Shown: positions 44,506-53,549 of the stretch, piece by piece
Layout of the letters: each line of letters opens with the position of its first letter
Position numbering within the stretch: the first letter of the stretch is position 1
Source of the DNA: Hominenteromicrobium sp900549945
GTDB lineage: Bacteria; Bacillota; Clostridia; Oscillospirales; Acutalibacteraceae
Length of the DNA stretch: 64,000 nt
Reading direction: 5' to 3'
Assembly: GCA_902472305.1 (NCBI GenBank)
Contig: CABRNK010000004.1
Location: 1-64,000, forward strand
The notes under the pieces: generated by a model
Told to the model about the DNA's origin: nothing
The model's input: the letters and a program-made list of their open reading frames with translations, nothing else
Database searches by the model: none
Made by a program: the position numbers and the translations under genes

Positions 44506-45690
44506 ATGCAAAAAAACGATTCCAGAATGGTTTATGCCTACTTTTCCATCCTTTACTTTTTGAATATGTCCTCCCGGGCGCTGTTTACCCCCTTTTTTAC
44601 GGTGTACCTTCAGGAAAAGGGGCTGGACGTTTCAGAGATTGGAACCGTCATGTCGATAAATTCGATTATCATCATTCTCTCTCAGCCATTTTGGGGGATG
44701 ATTGCGGATCGGGTCGGATCTTCCAGAAAAGTGCTGGCCTGCTGCTTCCTCTTTCAGGCGGCGGTAGTGTTCAGCTTTAATCTGGTTCACACCGCCCTGC
44801 TGGTGGCGGTGACTTTCTTCCTGAGCACGTTCTGTTCCTCGCCGGAGGGCCCGCTGATGGACACATGGGTGCTAGGAAATATGAAAGCCTCCGGCAATGC
44901 CAAAGGGGTGGGAAAGCTAAAATTTTGGGGCTGCGCCGGTTACGCCCTCTTCAGTCCGTTGGGCGGCGCGCTGATTCAGAGATATTCCACCGGCAGGGTG
45001 ACGCCGATCTTTGCGGTTTTGCTTTTGCTGCTGGGACTGTTCATCTGGTTTTTGGGCTGGGACGAACCCAAAAGCGCACAAGAGAATAGCCGTGTTCAGC
45101 TGGGACGAATCCTTCGGGATGCGCCGCTGCTGATTTTTTTGGCCTATTTAGTGGTGATGCAGGTCCCGCACAGGGCCGCCTACACGTTTTATCCTCTGCT
45201 AATTGAGGATTTGGGCGGCGATCAGACTATGATCGGCTACACCAGTTCGGTGATGTTTATCTCCGAAGCGGTGATGATGTTCCTCTCCACATACTTTTTG
45301 AAAAAACTCAAGCCCATTCACATCGTGCTGCTTTCTTCCTGCTTTTTTGCCCTCTGGCAATTCCTGTACAGCGGCATGACGGAGGCCTGGCAGGTGGCCG
45401 CGGCAGCTGTGCTGGACGGCCCGGCTTTCGCTTTCCTCTCCTTGGGTATCCTCTATTATGTGGACGAGATAGCCCCGCCTCAGCTGCGCAGCACCTATCA
45501 GACCTTGATCTATTCCTTCTATTTTGGCTTGAGCGGCATCATCGGCAACGTCTGGGGCGGCTGGGCTGTGGAGAACATCGGTTACCAGCCAATGTATCTG
45601 GCAGGGGGATGCTTGGTGCTGGTTTCCACCTTGCTGTTCTCCCTATACAGCAGGCGGCAGAGCCAGAAGAAGGGCCTTAATCACACATAG
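44506..45690 (+). CDS. MFS transporter, sugar/nucleoside-symporter-like (394 aa)
   Basis: A twelve-helix major-facilitator protein of the MFS_1-like (LacY/NHS-type) group: MSSRALFTPFFTVYLQEKGL, then the helix 2-3 loop GMIADRVGSSRKVL that matches the MFS signature, and the second-half repeat QTMIGYTSSVMFISEAVMMF. Size is normal. It lies between the regulator and the glycosidase genes of the island, suggesting uptake of a sugar or glycoside handled by that glycosidase. The direction and substrate of transport are not evident. Confidence 0.85.
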   Translation: MQKNDSRMVYAYFSILYFLNMSSRALFTPFFTVYLQEKGLDVSEIGTVMSINSIIIILSQPFWGMIADRVGSSRKVLACCFLFQAAVVFSFNLVHTALLVAVTFFLSTFCSSPEGPLMDTWVLGNMKASGNAKGVGKLKFWGCAGYALFSPLGGALIQRYSTGRVTPIFAVLLLLLGLFIWFLGWDEPKSAQENSRVQLGRILRDAPLLIFLAYLVVMQVPHRAAYTFYPLLIEDLGGDQTMIGYTSSVMFISEAVMMFLSTYFLKKLKPIHIVLLSSCFFALWQFLYSGMTEAWQVAAAAVLDGPAFAFLSLGILYYVDEIAPPQLRSTYQTLIYSFYFGLSGIIGNVWGGWAVENIGYQPMYLAGGCLVLVSTLLFSLYSRRQSQKKGLNHT

Positions 45691-45886
45691 GACGCGGGAG
45701 AGCCCCCTCAGCTTTCTCCCTCCAATCCTGCCGCGGGCCTGTTGAACCGCGGGGCGTGATAGAGCGGGCGGACAGGATTCCGCGTGAAATGAGTTCCAAT
45801 CCCTGAAAAGGGGAACAGGATAAGAACAATTTCTGCTGATTGCAGGTATGAAAAGCAATGGCTTAAAACATAAAGGAGGACCGACT

Positions 45887-47257
45887 ATGGCAAGAGTATT
45901 TTCAAGACTGACGTTTCATTCATACAGCGCCAAGCTCAATCAGGGCTTTCAGTGGGCGATGCGTCAGGCGTTGAGCTATGTGCATTCAGGCGGTGACCCG
46001 GTGGGATATTGGTATGAAGCGGCTCTCCCCGGGCGGGATGCCTTCTGTATGCGGGATGTTTCCCATCAGTCATCCGGGGCGGCGGCCATGGGATTTTCCG
46101 CCCACAACCTCAATATGGCTCAGAAATTTGCCGCCTCCATCAGCGAGGGCAAGGACTACTGCTGCTTTTGGGAGATTAATCGGGAGGGTCTTCCCGCGCC
46201 GGCAGATTACCAGAGTGACGAGAACTTTTGGTATAACCTTCCCGCCAGCTTCGATCTGCTGGACTGCTGCATGCGAATGTATCAGTGGACCGGCGACCAG
46301 AGGTGGCTTGATGACCCTGTTCTGCGGCGGTTTTATGATCTGACCATGCACGAATATATTGCCCGCTGGGATAAAAACGGCGACGGCATCCCTGAGCGAG
46401 CTGTGGCCGGAAGCGTCCGGGGCATTCCTTCTTACGACGAATCGGGCCATTCCGATGCGCTGATGATGAATGATCTGCTGGGCTGTCAGGCCGCCGGCTG
46501 CGACGCCTACGCCTTTTTCTGCCAGATGACGGGGAGGGAGAAAGAAGCGGAGGACTTTCGAGCCGAGGGGAAGCGAATCCGCAGCCTCTTGGAAACCCAG
46601 TGGTGGGATGAAGCTGCTGGCCGTTATTTTACGATCTGTCAACCCGACGGCAGCCTGATCCACAAAGGGAAAAATGACCTTTCCGCCTCCCTGATTTTTG
46701 ACGGTGCGCTGCGGATCCCAGAGCGGCTTTTGGGAATGCTGGATCAGATTGACAGCACGTCCCAGCGGTGGCAGATTGAAGGGCTCTCCCACTGCCCCAT
46801 GTACTTCTATCCCTACGGCCAAAAGGAACGGGGCATGAAGTGGCTGCTCAGGCTGCTGGATCCTGATGTTCCCAGAAGAGAGTATCCCGAGGGATCCTTT
46901 TCGGTGGTAATCGCCTTGGCAGAGGGGCTTTTGGGCCTGACTCCCATTTGGAACACTGGGACGCTCCAGACTGTTTCGAGCCTGGATCAGAGCCTTTCTT
47001 TCGCGGAAATGAAGCATATTTCCGTGTTTGGGGGCGAAATTGACCTGCGGCAGGAAGAGAGCGCTTCCGTGCTCACCAACCGCACAGGCAGAGAGATCCA
47101 GTGGAAAGCAGGGTTTGATGGATGTCACAAAACCCTCTTGGTCAACGGGGAGCAGAGGTGTGCTGTCCAAGAAACAATTAATGTTATTCGGGGCTGCAGT
47201 TTCTGCACTGTGCCCCTGAAAGAGGGCGAAACAGCTCGAGTGGAGGCAAAGGGATAG
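45887..47257 (+). CDS. Six-hairpin (alpha/alpha-barrel) glycoside-hydrolase-like protein (456 aa)
   Basis: An intracellular alpha/alpha-toroid protein: repeated helices with aromatic-rich connectors (YVHSGGDPVGYWYEAALPGR, RDVSHQSSGAAAMGFSAHNL, ARWDKNGDGIPERAVAG, RGIPSYDESGHSDALMMND, WQIEGLSHCPMYFYPYGQKE) and a small beta C-terminal domain. These are features of GH-clan six-hairpin enzymes such as alpha-L-rhamnosidase or GH15/GH65-like proteins, but I cannot assign the family. Likely acid residues are in GDGIPE and SYDESGHSD. ATG 45887 follows AAAGGAGG; the frame is open to 45848. No signal peptide. Confidence 0.7.
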   Translation: MARVFSRLTFHSYSAKLNQGFQWAMRQALSYVHSGGDPVGYWYEAALPGRDAFCMRDVSHQSSGAAAMGFSAHNLNMAQKFAASISEGKDYCCFWEINREGLPAPADYQSDENFWYNLPASFDLLDCCMRMYQWTGDQRWLDDPVLRRFYDLTMHEYIARWDKNGDGIPERAVAGSVRGIPSYDESGHSDALMMNDLLGCQAAGCDAYAFFCQMTGREKEAEDFRAEGKRIRSLLETQWWDEAAGRYFTICQPDGSLIHKGKNDLSASLIFDGALRIPERLLGMLDQIDSTSQRWQIEGLSHCPMYFYPYGQKERGMKWLLRLLDPDVPRREYPEGSFSVVIALAEGLLGLTPIWNTGTLQTVSSLDQSLSFAEMKHISVFGGEIDLRQEESASVLTNRTGREIQWKAGFDGCHKTLLVNGEQRCAVQETINVIRGCSFCTVPLKEGETARVEAKG

Positions 47258-47487
47258 AAGGAACGAGAGAAAATCCGGCTGAGGCTTTTTTTGCCCGATG
47301 GATGGCGGCTAATGGACAAAGTTACATCCACAGCGGGGAAAATTAAAATAAAGTGCCCCGCTGCCGCCGTGTGATTACAGTTGACCTGTATCTGCGAAAG
47401 GGCAGACCCCTGTACCAAACAGCGCGTCAGGGATATATTGTAAGGCTTCGTACCGAGCAATGGGTCCGCGGGAAACCGTGAGTCACC
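47258..47487. other. Gap without a gene, island right flank
   Basis: No convincing gene or fold between the glycosidase stop and the terminator at 47488. Probably remnant non-coding sequence of the conjugative element. Confidence 0.35.
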
Positions 47488-47554
47488 AAAAGGCCGGACG
47501 TGGAGAGGAAAATCTCTAGTTTGAGCTTTTCTCCTCATGTCCGGCCTTTTTTTT
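47488..47554 (+). terminator. Strong long-stem rho-independent terminator
   Basis: AAAAGGCCGGAC ... GTCCGGCCTTTT outer stem, extended inward by GGAGAGGAAAA/TTTTCTCC pairing, followed directly by T8. It ends the glycosidase transcript. Confidence 0.85.
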
Positions 47555-47674
47555 GTTGTTTCGGTTCCGGAAATGGAGCAAGCGATGGCCTTATATCAGT
47601 GGCAGGAGGCGTTCTGCCGGTATCCCTGACTTTCCGATTTTCTCCCACAGAAAAATCGGAAAGGAGTCAGAGGC

Positions 47675-48068
47675 CTGAAGCGCGCCTATCATTTTGTCAA
47701 CGAAACCGTAGAAATTGAAGTTGAGGAAAAGTGGGATCAGGGTCTAAAAGAGCTTGACCGTTTGGAGTACAACAACAATCCAAAAGAGACACGTCGGCAT
47801 TCCTCCTTGGATGACCCGAGTGGAAAGGGCGGTCACATTCCCTGTGAGGACAATTTGGAGGAGATGGCGGAGCGTCTGGAGGAAATTGAGGCGTTAAAAC
47901 AGGCGGTAGTCACTCTGGGGCAAACGCAAAAGGTCTTGCTTCGAAGGGTCTACATCCTAGAGGAAAAGCAATCGGAAATTGTCAGGAGAGGGGGGGCAGC
48001 GGGCGGCCATATCCAAACGGCTCGACAGGGTTTGCAGGCTGCTGAAAAAATTTTTTGAAAAATCTTAA
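47675..48068 (+). pseudogene. Conjugative-element sigma-70-like factor, frameshifted
   Basis: The frame from CTG 47675 reads LKRAYHFVNETVEIEVEEKW, EYNNNPKETRRHSSLDD, LEEIEALKQAVVTLGQTQKV, matching the small sigma-like regulator carried by Tn1549-type elements just ahead of the recombinase. Its start codon is CTG where family members begin ATG-Lys-Arg, and the final helix-turn-helix (AAISKRLDRVCRLLKKFFEK) is only reached after a one-base shift at the G7 run near 47990. An AAAGGAG ribosome site remains. Two independent lesions make it a likely pseudogene. Confidence 0.75.
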
Positions 48069-48232
48069 AAACAGGCAGAAAGATTTCCAGTTCCCGTGGC
48101 TTATAGATAGAAGGACTTTTTCGGAGGGCTTCCCCGCCGGAAAGTCTTTCCCAGAACCATGACAACTGAATACGCACTTCATCCAGTCGATTCCCACCGT
48201 GAGATTGAGGAGCCAAAGCCAAATAAAAAACT

Positions 48233-49561
48233 ATGATGGAAATCATGGAGAAAACAAAAAAAGTTGATAGCGAAACTACTGTCCTATATGTGTGTCTTTC
48301 CAGAGTGGAAGGAGAAAGCAATTCCATTTCCAACCCAAAGGCTATGCCGACGGATTACGCGAAACGGCACAAATACAAGAATGTCCGTATTTTCGTGGAC
48401 GATAGTGTTTCCGGTGTCACCGTGAAGCGAAATGGATTCCAGAAGATGATGGCTTTGGTGGAGGCGGGAAAAGCCTCCGCTGTAATCGTTAAGGGTCTGC
48501 CCCGTCTGGGGCGGAATTATCTAGAGGTTGTACAAGCTCACGGAAACTGTTTTCTCTTGCACAACGTTCACTTCATCGCCGTCAACAATGGGGTGGACAG
48601 CGAGCAGGGCGAGGACGACTTTATCCCCCCCTTTTTTCCATAATATTATGAACGAGTGGTACGCCAAGGACATGAGCCGAAAAATGCGCTCCAGTATACG
48701 GACGAAAAGCAAACAGGGGTACGCCATTGGACGGCCTCCTCTGGGATATATGCACGATGCAGAAAACCCGAAACTCTGGTATGAGAAGGTGCTGATCCCC
48801 TCCATCTATGCCGAGCGGAAGGGCTTTAAGAAACCCATCCGGCGGGCTACCCGGGGAGAGTAGCAATGGGACACCAGCATGGTGCGCCAGATTTTGCACA
48901 ATCAGGGGTGTCCACGATGCCATCATCTCTCGAGGGGATTGGGAGGCCGTCCAAAAGACCTTTAGAGACACAAAATATAGAAAGCCGTTGCACATGGAGA
49001 AAAATATGTTTTGCGGCTACCTCAAGTACTCCGGCTGCGGCGTAAATCTCAACTACATACACCCATGACAACCCGGACAACACTACGTTTCCTGCCGCAA
49101 TAAACGGGCAGGAAACAGCCTTTGCAGCAAAACCCAGCACATCCGGGTGGGTACTTTACGAGAAGTTGTTTGAAGAAAAAATCCTCGGCAATCTCACCGA
49201 GGAACGTTTCAAGAAGTTGTCTGAGAAATACGAGGATGAGCAGGCCGAGCTGACTCAGCACATCCGGCACATGAAAAAAGTGGTGGCGGAGGAGCAAAAG
49301 CATGAGCTGAACGCCGAGGGATTCCTCCGGCTGGTACGGAAATGCACCGATATTGAGATGCTGATCCCGAAAATCCTCCGGGAGTTCATTGACAAGGTTG
49401 TGGTGCATCACCGGGAGAAGCAAGGGAAAGAAACTGTGTAGCAGGTAGATATATACTACTGCTTCATTGGCCATGTGGAACTGCCTAAGCGGAGCAAGCC
49501 CCGGCGGGAGGCGTATTTGCTCAGTTTTAGCCGTGAAAAAGAAGAAAGCCAAAGTGCCTAA
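48233..49561 (+). pseudogene. Large serine recombinase (TndX/Tn1549-type), decayed
   Basis: The resolvase domain is recognisable: VLYVCLSRVEGESNSISNP with the nucleophile Ser, FVDDSVSGVTVKRNGFQKMM, VIVKGLPRLGRNYLEVV, FIAVNNGVDSEQGEDDF. A frameshift at the C/T runs near 48635 moves on to NEWYAKDMSRKMRSSIRTKS and PPLGYMHDAENPKLWYEKVL. A stop at 48861, a small deletion, the recombinase domain piece DAIISRGDWEAVQKTFRDTK, the zinc-ribbon region (CGYLKYSGCGVNLNY, then in another frame SCRNKRAGNSLCSKTQHIRV), and the coiled-coil end LTEERFKKLSEKYEDEQAEL follow. A last in-frame TAG is at 49439-49441. It cannot make an active integrase. Confidence 0.85.
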
Positions 49562-49585
49562 AGCACTGAGGCTTACATAAAAAGA

Positions 49586-49622
49586 AAATACCCACAGGGG
49601 CTCAGGCCCCTTATGGGTATTC
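49586..49622 (-). terminator. Terminator of the tRNA cluster
   Basis: Stem AATACCCA/TGGGTATT with inner GGGGC/GCCCC pairing and TCAG loop. On the minus strand it is followed by TTTTCTTTTTAT, so it ends the tRNA transcript. It also marks the right edge of the island. Confidence 0.75.
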
Positions 49623-49626
49623 ACTA

Positions 49627-49704
49627 TGGGGTGAATGATGGGACTTGAACCCACGGTCTCCAGAGCCACAATCTGGCGCTTTAGCCAACTAAGCTACATC
49701 CACC
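49627..49704 (-). tRNA. tRNA-His (GTG)
   Basis: Minus-strand cloverleaf with acceptor GTGGATG/CATTCAC, the extra G-1 that marks tRNA-His paired to C73, anticodon loop TTGTGGC (anticodon GTG), T arm GGTTCAAGTCC, and encoded CCA. It is third in a His-Arg-Gly set read right to left. Confidence 0.95.
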
Positions 49705-49707
49705 ATA

Positions 49708-49784
49708 TGGCGCGCCAAAAGGGACTCGAACCCCTGACCTACTGCTTAGAAGGCAGTTGCTCTATCCAGCTGAGCTATTGGCGC
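49708..49784 (-). tRNA. tRNA-Arg (TCT)
   Basis: Acceptor GCGCCAA/TTGGCGC, D arm AGCTCAGCTGGATAGAGC, anticodon loop CTTCTAA (anticodon TCT) on stem ACTGC/GCAGT, T loop GGTTCGAGTCC and encoded CCA. Three bases separate it from tRNA-His. Confidence 0.95.
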
Positions 49785-49824
49785 TTATCGCAGGCGCCTT
49801 CGGCGCTTTGTCCCTTTTCCGGGC

Positions 49825-49898
49825 TGGAGCGGGTGATGGGAATCGAACCCACACGACCAGCTTGGAAGGCTGGGATTCTACCATTGAACTACACCCGC
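49825..49898 (-). tRNA. tRNA-Gly (TCC)
   Basis: Acceptor GCGGGTG/CACCCGC, anticodon loop CTTCCAA (anticodon TCC) on stem CCAGC/GCTGG, T loop GGTTCGATTCC, encoded CCA. First gene of the tRNA operon. Confidence 0.95.
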
Positions 49899-49917
49899 AC
49901 AATTTGCGACACTAGGA

Positions 49918-49946
49918 ATTATAGCACAGATGCTTGTGCGCGTCAA
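49918..49946 (-). promoter_or_regulatory. Promoter of the tRNA Gly-Arg-His operon
   Basis: On the minus strand, TTGACG (49946-49941), 17-bp spacer, TATAAT (49923-49918), about 20 bp before tRNA-Gly. Confidence 0.85.
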
Positions 49947-50008
49947 CCGCTTTTACAGACTTTTTTCTGTTTTTTTGCGCGCAAAATTTTTGTCCGGCAA
50001 GACGCATG

Positions 50009-50037
50009 TTGACAAAAATAGTCTCATATGATACGAT
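50009..50037 (+). promoter_or_regulatory. Promoter of the Crp/Fnr regulator gene
   Basis: TTGACA at 50009-50014, 17-bp spacer, TACGAT at 50032-50037. Transcription would begin near 50044, which rules out the upstream ATG at 50028 and supports the GTG start at 50103. Confidence 0.75.
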
Positions 50038-50102
50038 ATTCTGGAAACCGGAGGTGCTGCGGGTCTTTGCCGCCGCCGTTCGGCGCAGAAAGGGGTGTCG
50101 GC

Positions 50103-50789
50103 GTGGCGGCAGAGCAGAAAACTGGAGGGGACGCATTGCAGGCGGCTTTTTCCGAATGCCCGCTGTTTTCCGGCATGGATGCCTCGGCCTGCGGCGCTTT
50201 TCTGCGGGTGTTTCACCGCGGCGAAACGATCAGCGCGGTGCAGGACGGCGTGCCCTGTGTCGGCGTGCTCGCGTTCGGCGAGGCGGACGTCTACACGCGC
50301 GGCGCGGCGTCCGGCGCACAGCAGAATGTTTCGACGCTGCATCCCGGCAGTGCGTTCGGCATCTGCAACGTCTTTATAGAGCGCGATATGCCGACGTACC
50401 TGCACTGCAAGGTGCGCACCGGTGTGGCGTTTCTGCCGGCGGCGCGTTTTACGGCGCTCCTGCGGGAGGACGGCGCGCTTCTGCGGCGCTATCTGACGCT
50501 CTGCAACGAGAAAATCCTGTATCTTGCCGATAAGATCGATCTGATGGGTGTTTCCGGCTGCTGCGCACGTGTGGCGGCATATCTGCTGCGCGAGGCGGAC
50601 GAAACGGGTGCGGTGCGCACCTGCGTTTCCAAAGAGCAGCTCGCAAAGTACCTCAGCGTGTCGCGGGCCAGCCTGTTCCGCGCGCTCGGCGAGCTCACCG
50701 CGCAGGGTGTTATCGTGCAAACCGCCGCAGGCTTTCAAATACTGGATCTATCTGCGCTCAGCCGCGCATGCGGCGGCGCCGGAGAATAA
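50103..50789 (+). CDS. Crp/Fnr-family transcriptional regulator (228 aa)
   Basis: N-terminal cyclic-nucleotide-binding-like beta roll (FSECPLFSGMDASACGAFLR, GVLAFGEADVYTRG, HPGSAFGICNVF) and C-terminal winged helix with CVSKEQLAKYLSVSRASLFR as the recognition region. The GTG start at 50103 has AAAGGGG 7 nt upstream and lies after the predicted transcription start. No N-terminal Cys cluster, so it is not an iron-sulphur Fnr. It is immediately followed by the complete ABC importer at 50831-53286 and probably controls it. Confidence 0.88.
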   Translation: MAAEQKTGGDALQAAFSECPLFSGMDASACGAFLRVFHRGETISAVQDGVPCVGVLAFGEADVYTRGAASGAQQNVSTLHPGSAFGICNVFIERDMPTYLHCKVRTGVAFLPAARFTALLREDGALLRRYLTLCNEKILYLADKIDLMGVSGCCARVAAYLLREADETGAVRTCVSKEQLAKYLSVSRASLFRALGELTAQGVIVQTAAGFQILDLSALSRACGGAGE

Positions 50790-50830
50790 AATTTTGCGGC
50801 GGATGCCGCAGCGGAAAGGAATTTACAGCT

Positions 50831-51910
50831 ATGAAGAAATTTGCAGCCGTTTTACTGGCGGCTTTGTTCTGCGTCGCGTCCTTTGCGGCGTGCGCGCAGA
50901 GTGGGGGGAGTGCGGCGGCAGAGTCGTCCGCGCAGGCGCCCGAGTCCTCCGCGCCGGAGGAAAGCGCGGAGAGCGCAGAGGGCTCCGACACGGTTGGGGT
51001 CACCGCAGAGCCGGCGAGCTATGCAGTCGCGTCCCTGAAGGGCCCGACGACGATGGGTATGGTCAAGCTGATGCAGGACGCTGAAAACGGCGAAACCTTC
51101 AACACCTACGACGTGGCGATGTACGGCACGGCGGATGAGATCACCGCGGGCATTGCGAACGGTACAATCGATATCGCGAACGTTCCCTGCAATCTTGCCT
51201 CGGTCCTCTACAACAAGACAGAGGGCGCGATTTCCGTGGCGGCGATCAACACGCTCGGCGTCCTGTACGTCGTGGAGACCGGCGACACGATCCAGTCGGT
51301 TGAGGATCTGCGCGGCAAGACGATCTACTCCACCGGCAAGGGTACGACGCCGGAATACGCGCTCAACTATATTTTGAACGCGAACGGGATCGACCCGGAG
51401 AAGGATGTGACCATTGAGTATAAATCTGAGTCAACCGAGGTTGCGGCCGTGCTCGCAGACGCCGAGGATGCCATCGCGGTTCTGCCCCAGCCGTTTGTCA
51501 CCACGGCGATGATGCAGAACGAAAACCTGCGCATCGCGCTGAGCCTGACGGACGAGTGGGATGCCGTGCAGGGCGAGGGCGGCAGCACGCTTGTCACAGG
51601 CGTCACGATCGTCCGCAACGCAGTGCTCGAGGAAAATCCGCAGGCGTTCGCCGAGTTTATGAAGGAGTACGAGGCCTCGATCGCCTACACCGAGACGAAC
51701 CCGGAGGAAGCCGCCGCGCTGATCGCCGGCTATGAGATCGTGCCGAAGGAGCCGGTCGCGCTCAAGGCGCTGCCTTACTGCAACATCCGCTTTGTCGCGG
51801 GCGACGAGATGAAAGCGAAAGTTTCGGGCTACCTCGAGGTGCTCTTTGACGCCGATCCGAAGTCTGTCGGCGGCACGCTGCCCGACGACGCGTTCTACTA
51901 TGCGGGCTGA
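50831..51910 (+). CDS. NitT/TauT-type ABC substrate-binding lipoprotein (359 aa)
   Basis: Signal peptide with lipobox SFAAC (Cys21), Ser/Ala/Glu linker, then an NMT1/SsuA-like fold: AVASLKGPTTMGMVKLMQDA, MYGTADEITAGIANGTIDIA, SVEDLRGKTIYSTGKGTTPE and AVLPQPFVTTAMM. AAAGGAA precedes ATG 50831. The following permease overlaps by 11 nt and an ATPase follows, giving a full importer. The family moves nitrate, sulfonates, thiamine precursors or similar small anions; which one is not evident here. Confidence 0.88.
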   Translation: MKKFAAVLLAALFCVASFAACAQSGGSAAAESSAQAPESSAPEESAESAEGSDTVGVTAEPASYAVASLKGPTTMGMVKLMQDAENGETFNTYDVAMYGTADEITAGIANGTIDIANVPCNLASVLYNKTEGAISVAAINTLGVLYVVETGDTIQSVEDLRGKTIYSTGKGTTPEYALNYILNANGIDPEKDVTIEYKSESTEVAAVLADAEDAIAVLPQPFVTTAMMQNENLRIALSLTDEWDAVQGEGGSTLVTGVTIVRNAVLEENPQAFAEFMKEYEASIAYTETNPEEAAALIAGYEIVPKEPVALKALPYCNIRFVAGDEMKAKVSGYLEVLFDADPKSVGGTLPDDAFYYAG

Positions 51911-52694
51911 GCGGCGAAAAAGTAAAAAACAGCGGGCCACAGCCACCCTTTTTGCGGTGGCTTTTTGGCTTTTCGTGTGGCACGCGGCGAGCGCGGCGGT
52001 CGGCTCCGAGATCATTTTGGTATCGCCGCTCGGCGTTTTGCGCACGCTCGTCTCGGTGGTCTTTGACCCGGGCTTTCTCCCAACGGTCGGCTACTCGGCC
52101 GTGCGCATCATCGGCGGCTTTTTCATCGCGATGGCGCTCGGTGTCGTGCTCGGGTGGGTATCCTCCCGGTTCTGGGTTGTGGAAACGCTGCTGCGGCCGG
52201 TCACGGCGGTCATCAAGGCGACGCCGGTCGCGTCGTTTATCATCCTCGTTCTGCTGTGGTTTTCGAGCCGGAACCTCTCCGTTATCATTTCGGTGCTGAT
52301 GGTTTTCCCTGTCATCTACACAAACACGCTCGAGGGCATTCAGAGCGCAGACCCGAAACTGCTCGAGATGGCGAAGGTGTTCCGCATGTCCGCGCCGCGC
52401 CGGCTGCTGTATATCTACCTGCCGGCGGTGATTCCATTCTTCGTCTCGGCGTGCTCGGTCTCGCTCGGGCTGTGCTGGAAAAGCGGCATCGCCGCGGAGG
52501 TCATCGGCATTCCGGACGGCTCGGTCGGCGAGCTGCTCTACAATGCGAAAATTTACCTGCAAACCGGCGAGCTGCTCGCGTGGACGGTCGTGATCGTCGC
52601 GGTGAGCGTGCTTTTTGAAAAGCTCTTCATGCTGCTTTTGCGCGCAGCCGTGAAAAAGCTCGGGATGGGAGGTGCTCTGCGTGGCAAGGGCTGA
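51900..52694 (+). CDS. ABC transporter permease, SsuC/ThiX type (264 aa)
   Basis: A short permease with about six helices, the SsuC-like segments ALGVVLGWVSSRFWVVETLL, KATPVASFIILVLLWF and the EAA loop around MAKVFRMSAPRRLLYIYLPA. ATG 51900 overlaps the end of the binding-protein gene, and translation is probably coupled. The ATPase gene overlaps its own end by 14 nt. Confidence 0.88.
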   Translation: MRAERRKSKKQRATATLFAVAFWLFVWHAASAAVGSEIILVSPLGVLRTLVSVVFDPGFLPTVGYSAVRIIGGFFIAMALGVVLGWVSSRFWVVETLLRPVTAVIKATPVASFIILVLLWFSSRNLSVIISVLMVFPVIYTNTLEGIQSADPKLLEMAKVFRMSAPRRLLYIYLPAVIPFFVSACSVSLGLCWKSGIAAEVIGIPDGSVGELLYNAKIYLQTGELLAWTVVIVAVSVLFEKLFMLLLRAAVKKLGMGGALRGKG

Positions 52695-53286
52695 AAATTT
52701 GACTGTAAAATACGGGGAAACCGCCGTGCTCGACCAGTTTTCGGCCGATTTCCCAGACGGTGCCGTGACGGCGGTCTCGGGAAGATCGGGCTGCGGAAAG
52801 ACGACGCTGCTCGCGGTGCTGCTCGGCCTGCTCCGGCCGGATGCCGGGGCGTTTTCCGGCTTCCAGAGGCCGAGCGCCGTTTTTCAGGAGGACCGGCTCC
52901 TGCCGTTCCTCAGCGCGGCGGGGAATATCGCCGTGGCGGCGGGCTGCACGGAGGCGGAGGCCGCGGCGGCGCTTTGTTCGGTCGGCTTTGACAATGCGGA
53001 CAGCGAAAAGCGCGGCTTCGAGCTTTCGGGCGGCATGGCGCGCCGCGTGGCGATCGTCCGCGCGATGCTGGCGCAGGGCGACGCGGTCTTGCTCGATGAG
53101 CCGTTCAAGGGGCTCGACGAGTGCACGCGGGAACAGGTCGTCCGGTTCGTCAACGAACGCCGCCGCGGGCGCACGATGGTCGTCGTGACGCACGACCCGC
53201 GCGACGCTGAAGATCTGCACGCCGTGCATGCGGTGCAAATGGGCGGCCCCGAGGATGCCGCCCGCAGCGCGGGTGAAAAAGAATAG
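52681..53286 (+). CDS. ABC transporter ATP-binding protein, SsuB/ThiZ type (201 aa)
   Basis: A short ABC ATPase: Walker A GRSGCGKTT, Q loop FQEDRLLPF, signature ELSGGMARRVAIVRA, Walker B AVLLDEPFKGLD and H loop VVTHDPRD, all intact. GTG 52681 is preferred, 8 nt after GGGAGG; an upstream GTG at 52672 would sit on the ribosome site. It energises the 50831/51900 importer. It is the only ABC ATPase in the window. Confidence 0.92.
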   Translation: MARAENLTVKYGETAVLDQFSADFPDGAVTAVSGRSGCGKTTLLAVLLGLLRPDAGAFSGFQRPSAVFQEDRLLPFLSAAGNIAVAAGCTEAEAAAALCSVGFDNADSEKRGFELSGGMARRVAIVRAMLAQGDAVLLDEPFKGLDECTREQVVRFVNERRRGRTMVVVTHDPRDAEDLHAVHAVQMGGPEDAARSAGEKE

Positions 53287-53301
53287 AAAGCGGCCGGGCA
53301 T

Positions 53302-53465
53302 TGATAAGAACCCAAAAGTCCTTTCACGAATAGGCCGAAAATAAGCAAAGGCTGCCCCAAATAGGAAACTATTTTTAAATGTTCACAAATTATTTACAAA
53401 TGCAGTTTGTACAACCAGCCGAAAGGCGTCGAGCCTAACTTGGTTCGACGCCTTTCGATAAATGG
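53302..53465. repeat. Direct repeat, left copy (164 bp)
   Basis: This block, from TGATAAGAAC to CGATAAATGG, recurs at 54699-54863 with about ten differences. It holds a 15-bp-stem hairpin (CGAAAGGCGTCGA ... TCGACGCCTTTCG, 53420-53457). In the right copy the last three bases are the CCA complement of tRNA-Gln; here they are followed by unrelated sequence, so the tRNA itself is not duplicated. Confidence 0.85.
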
Positions 53466-53512
53466 GGGGACAAAATAGATACCAACTATAGGCGCGGGCA
53501 CAAGACCATAGA

Positions 53513-53549
53513 AAAAATAAAGCCCCGCACGCGGACTGCGTGTCGAGGC
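53513..53549 (-). terminator. Terminator downstream of the toxin/immunity cassette
   Basis: Stem GCC-CG-CACGC (53522-53532) with GCGTG-CG-GGC (53538-53549), one mismatch and one bulge. On the minus strand it is followed by TTTATTTTTTC. The 53550-53783 remainder shows no gene. Confidence 0.65.

Noticed and set aside
49561..49704. Island integrated at the tRNA-His 3' end
   Set aside because: I looked for a copy of the tRNA-His 3' sequence near 32 kb and found none. The broken recombinase is of the large serine type, which does not normally use tRNA ends, so adjacency is probably chance.
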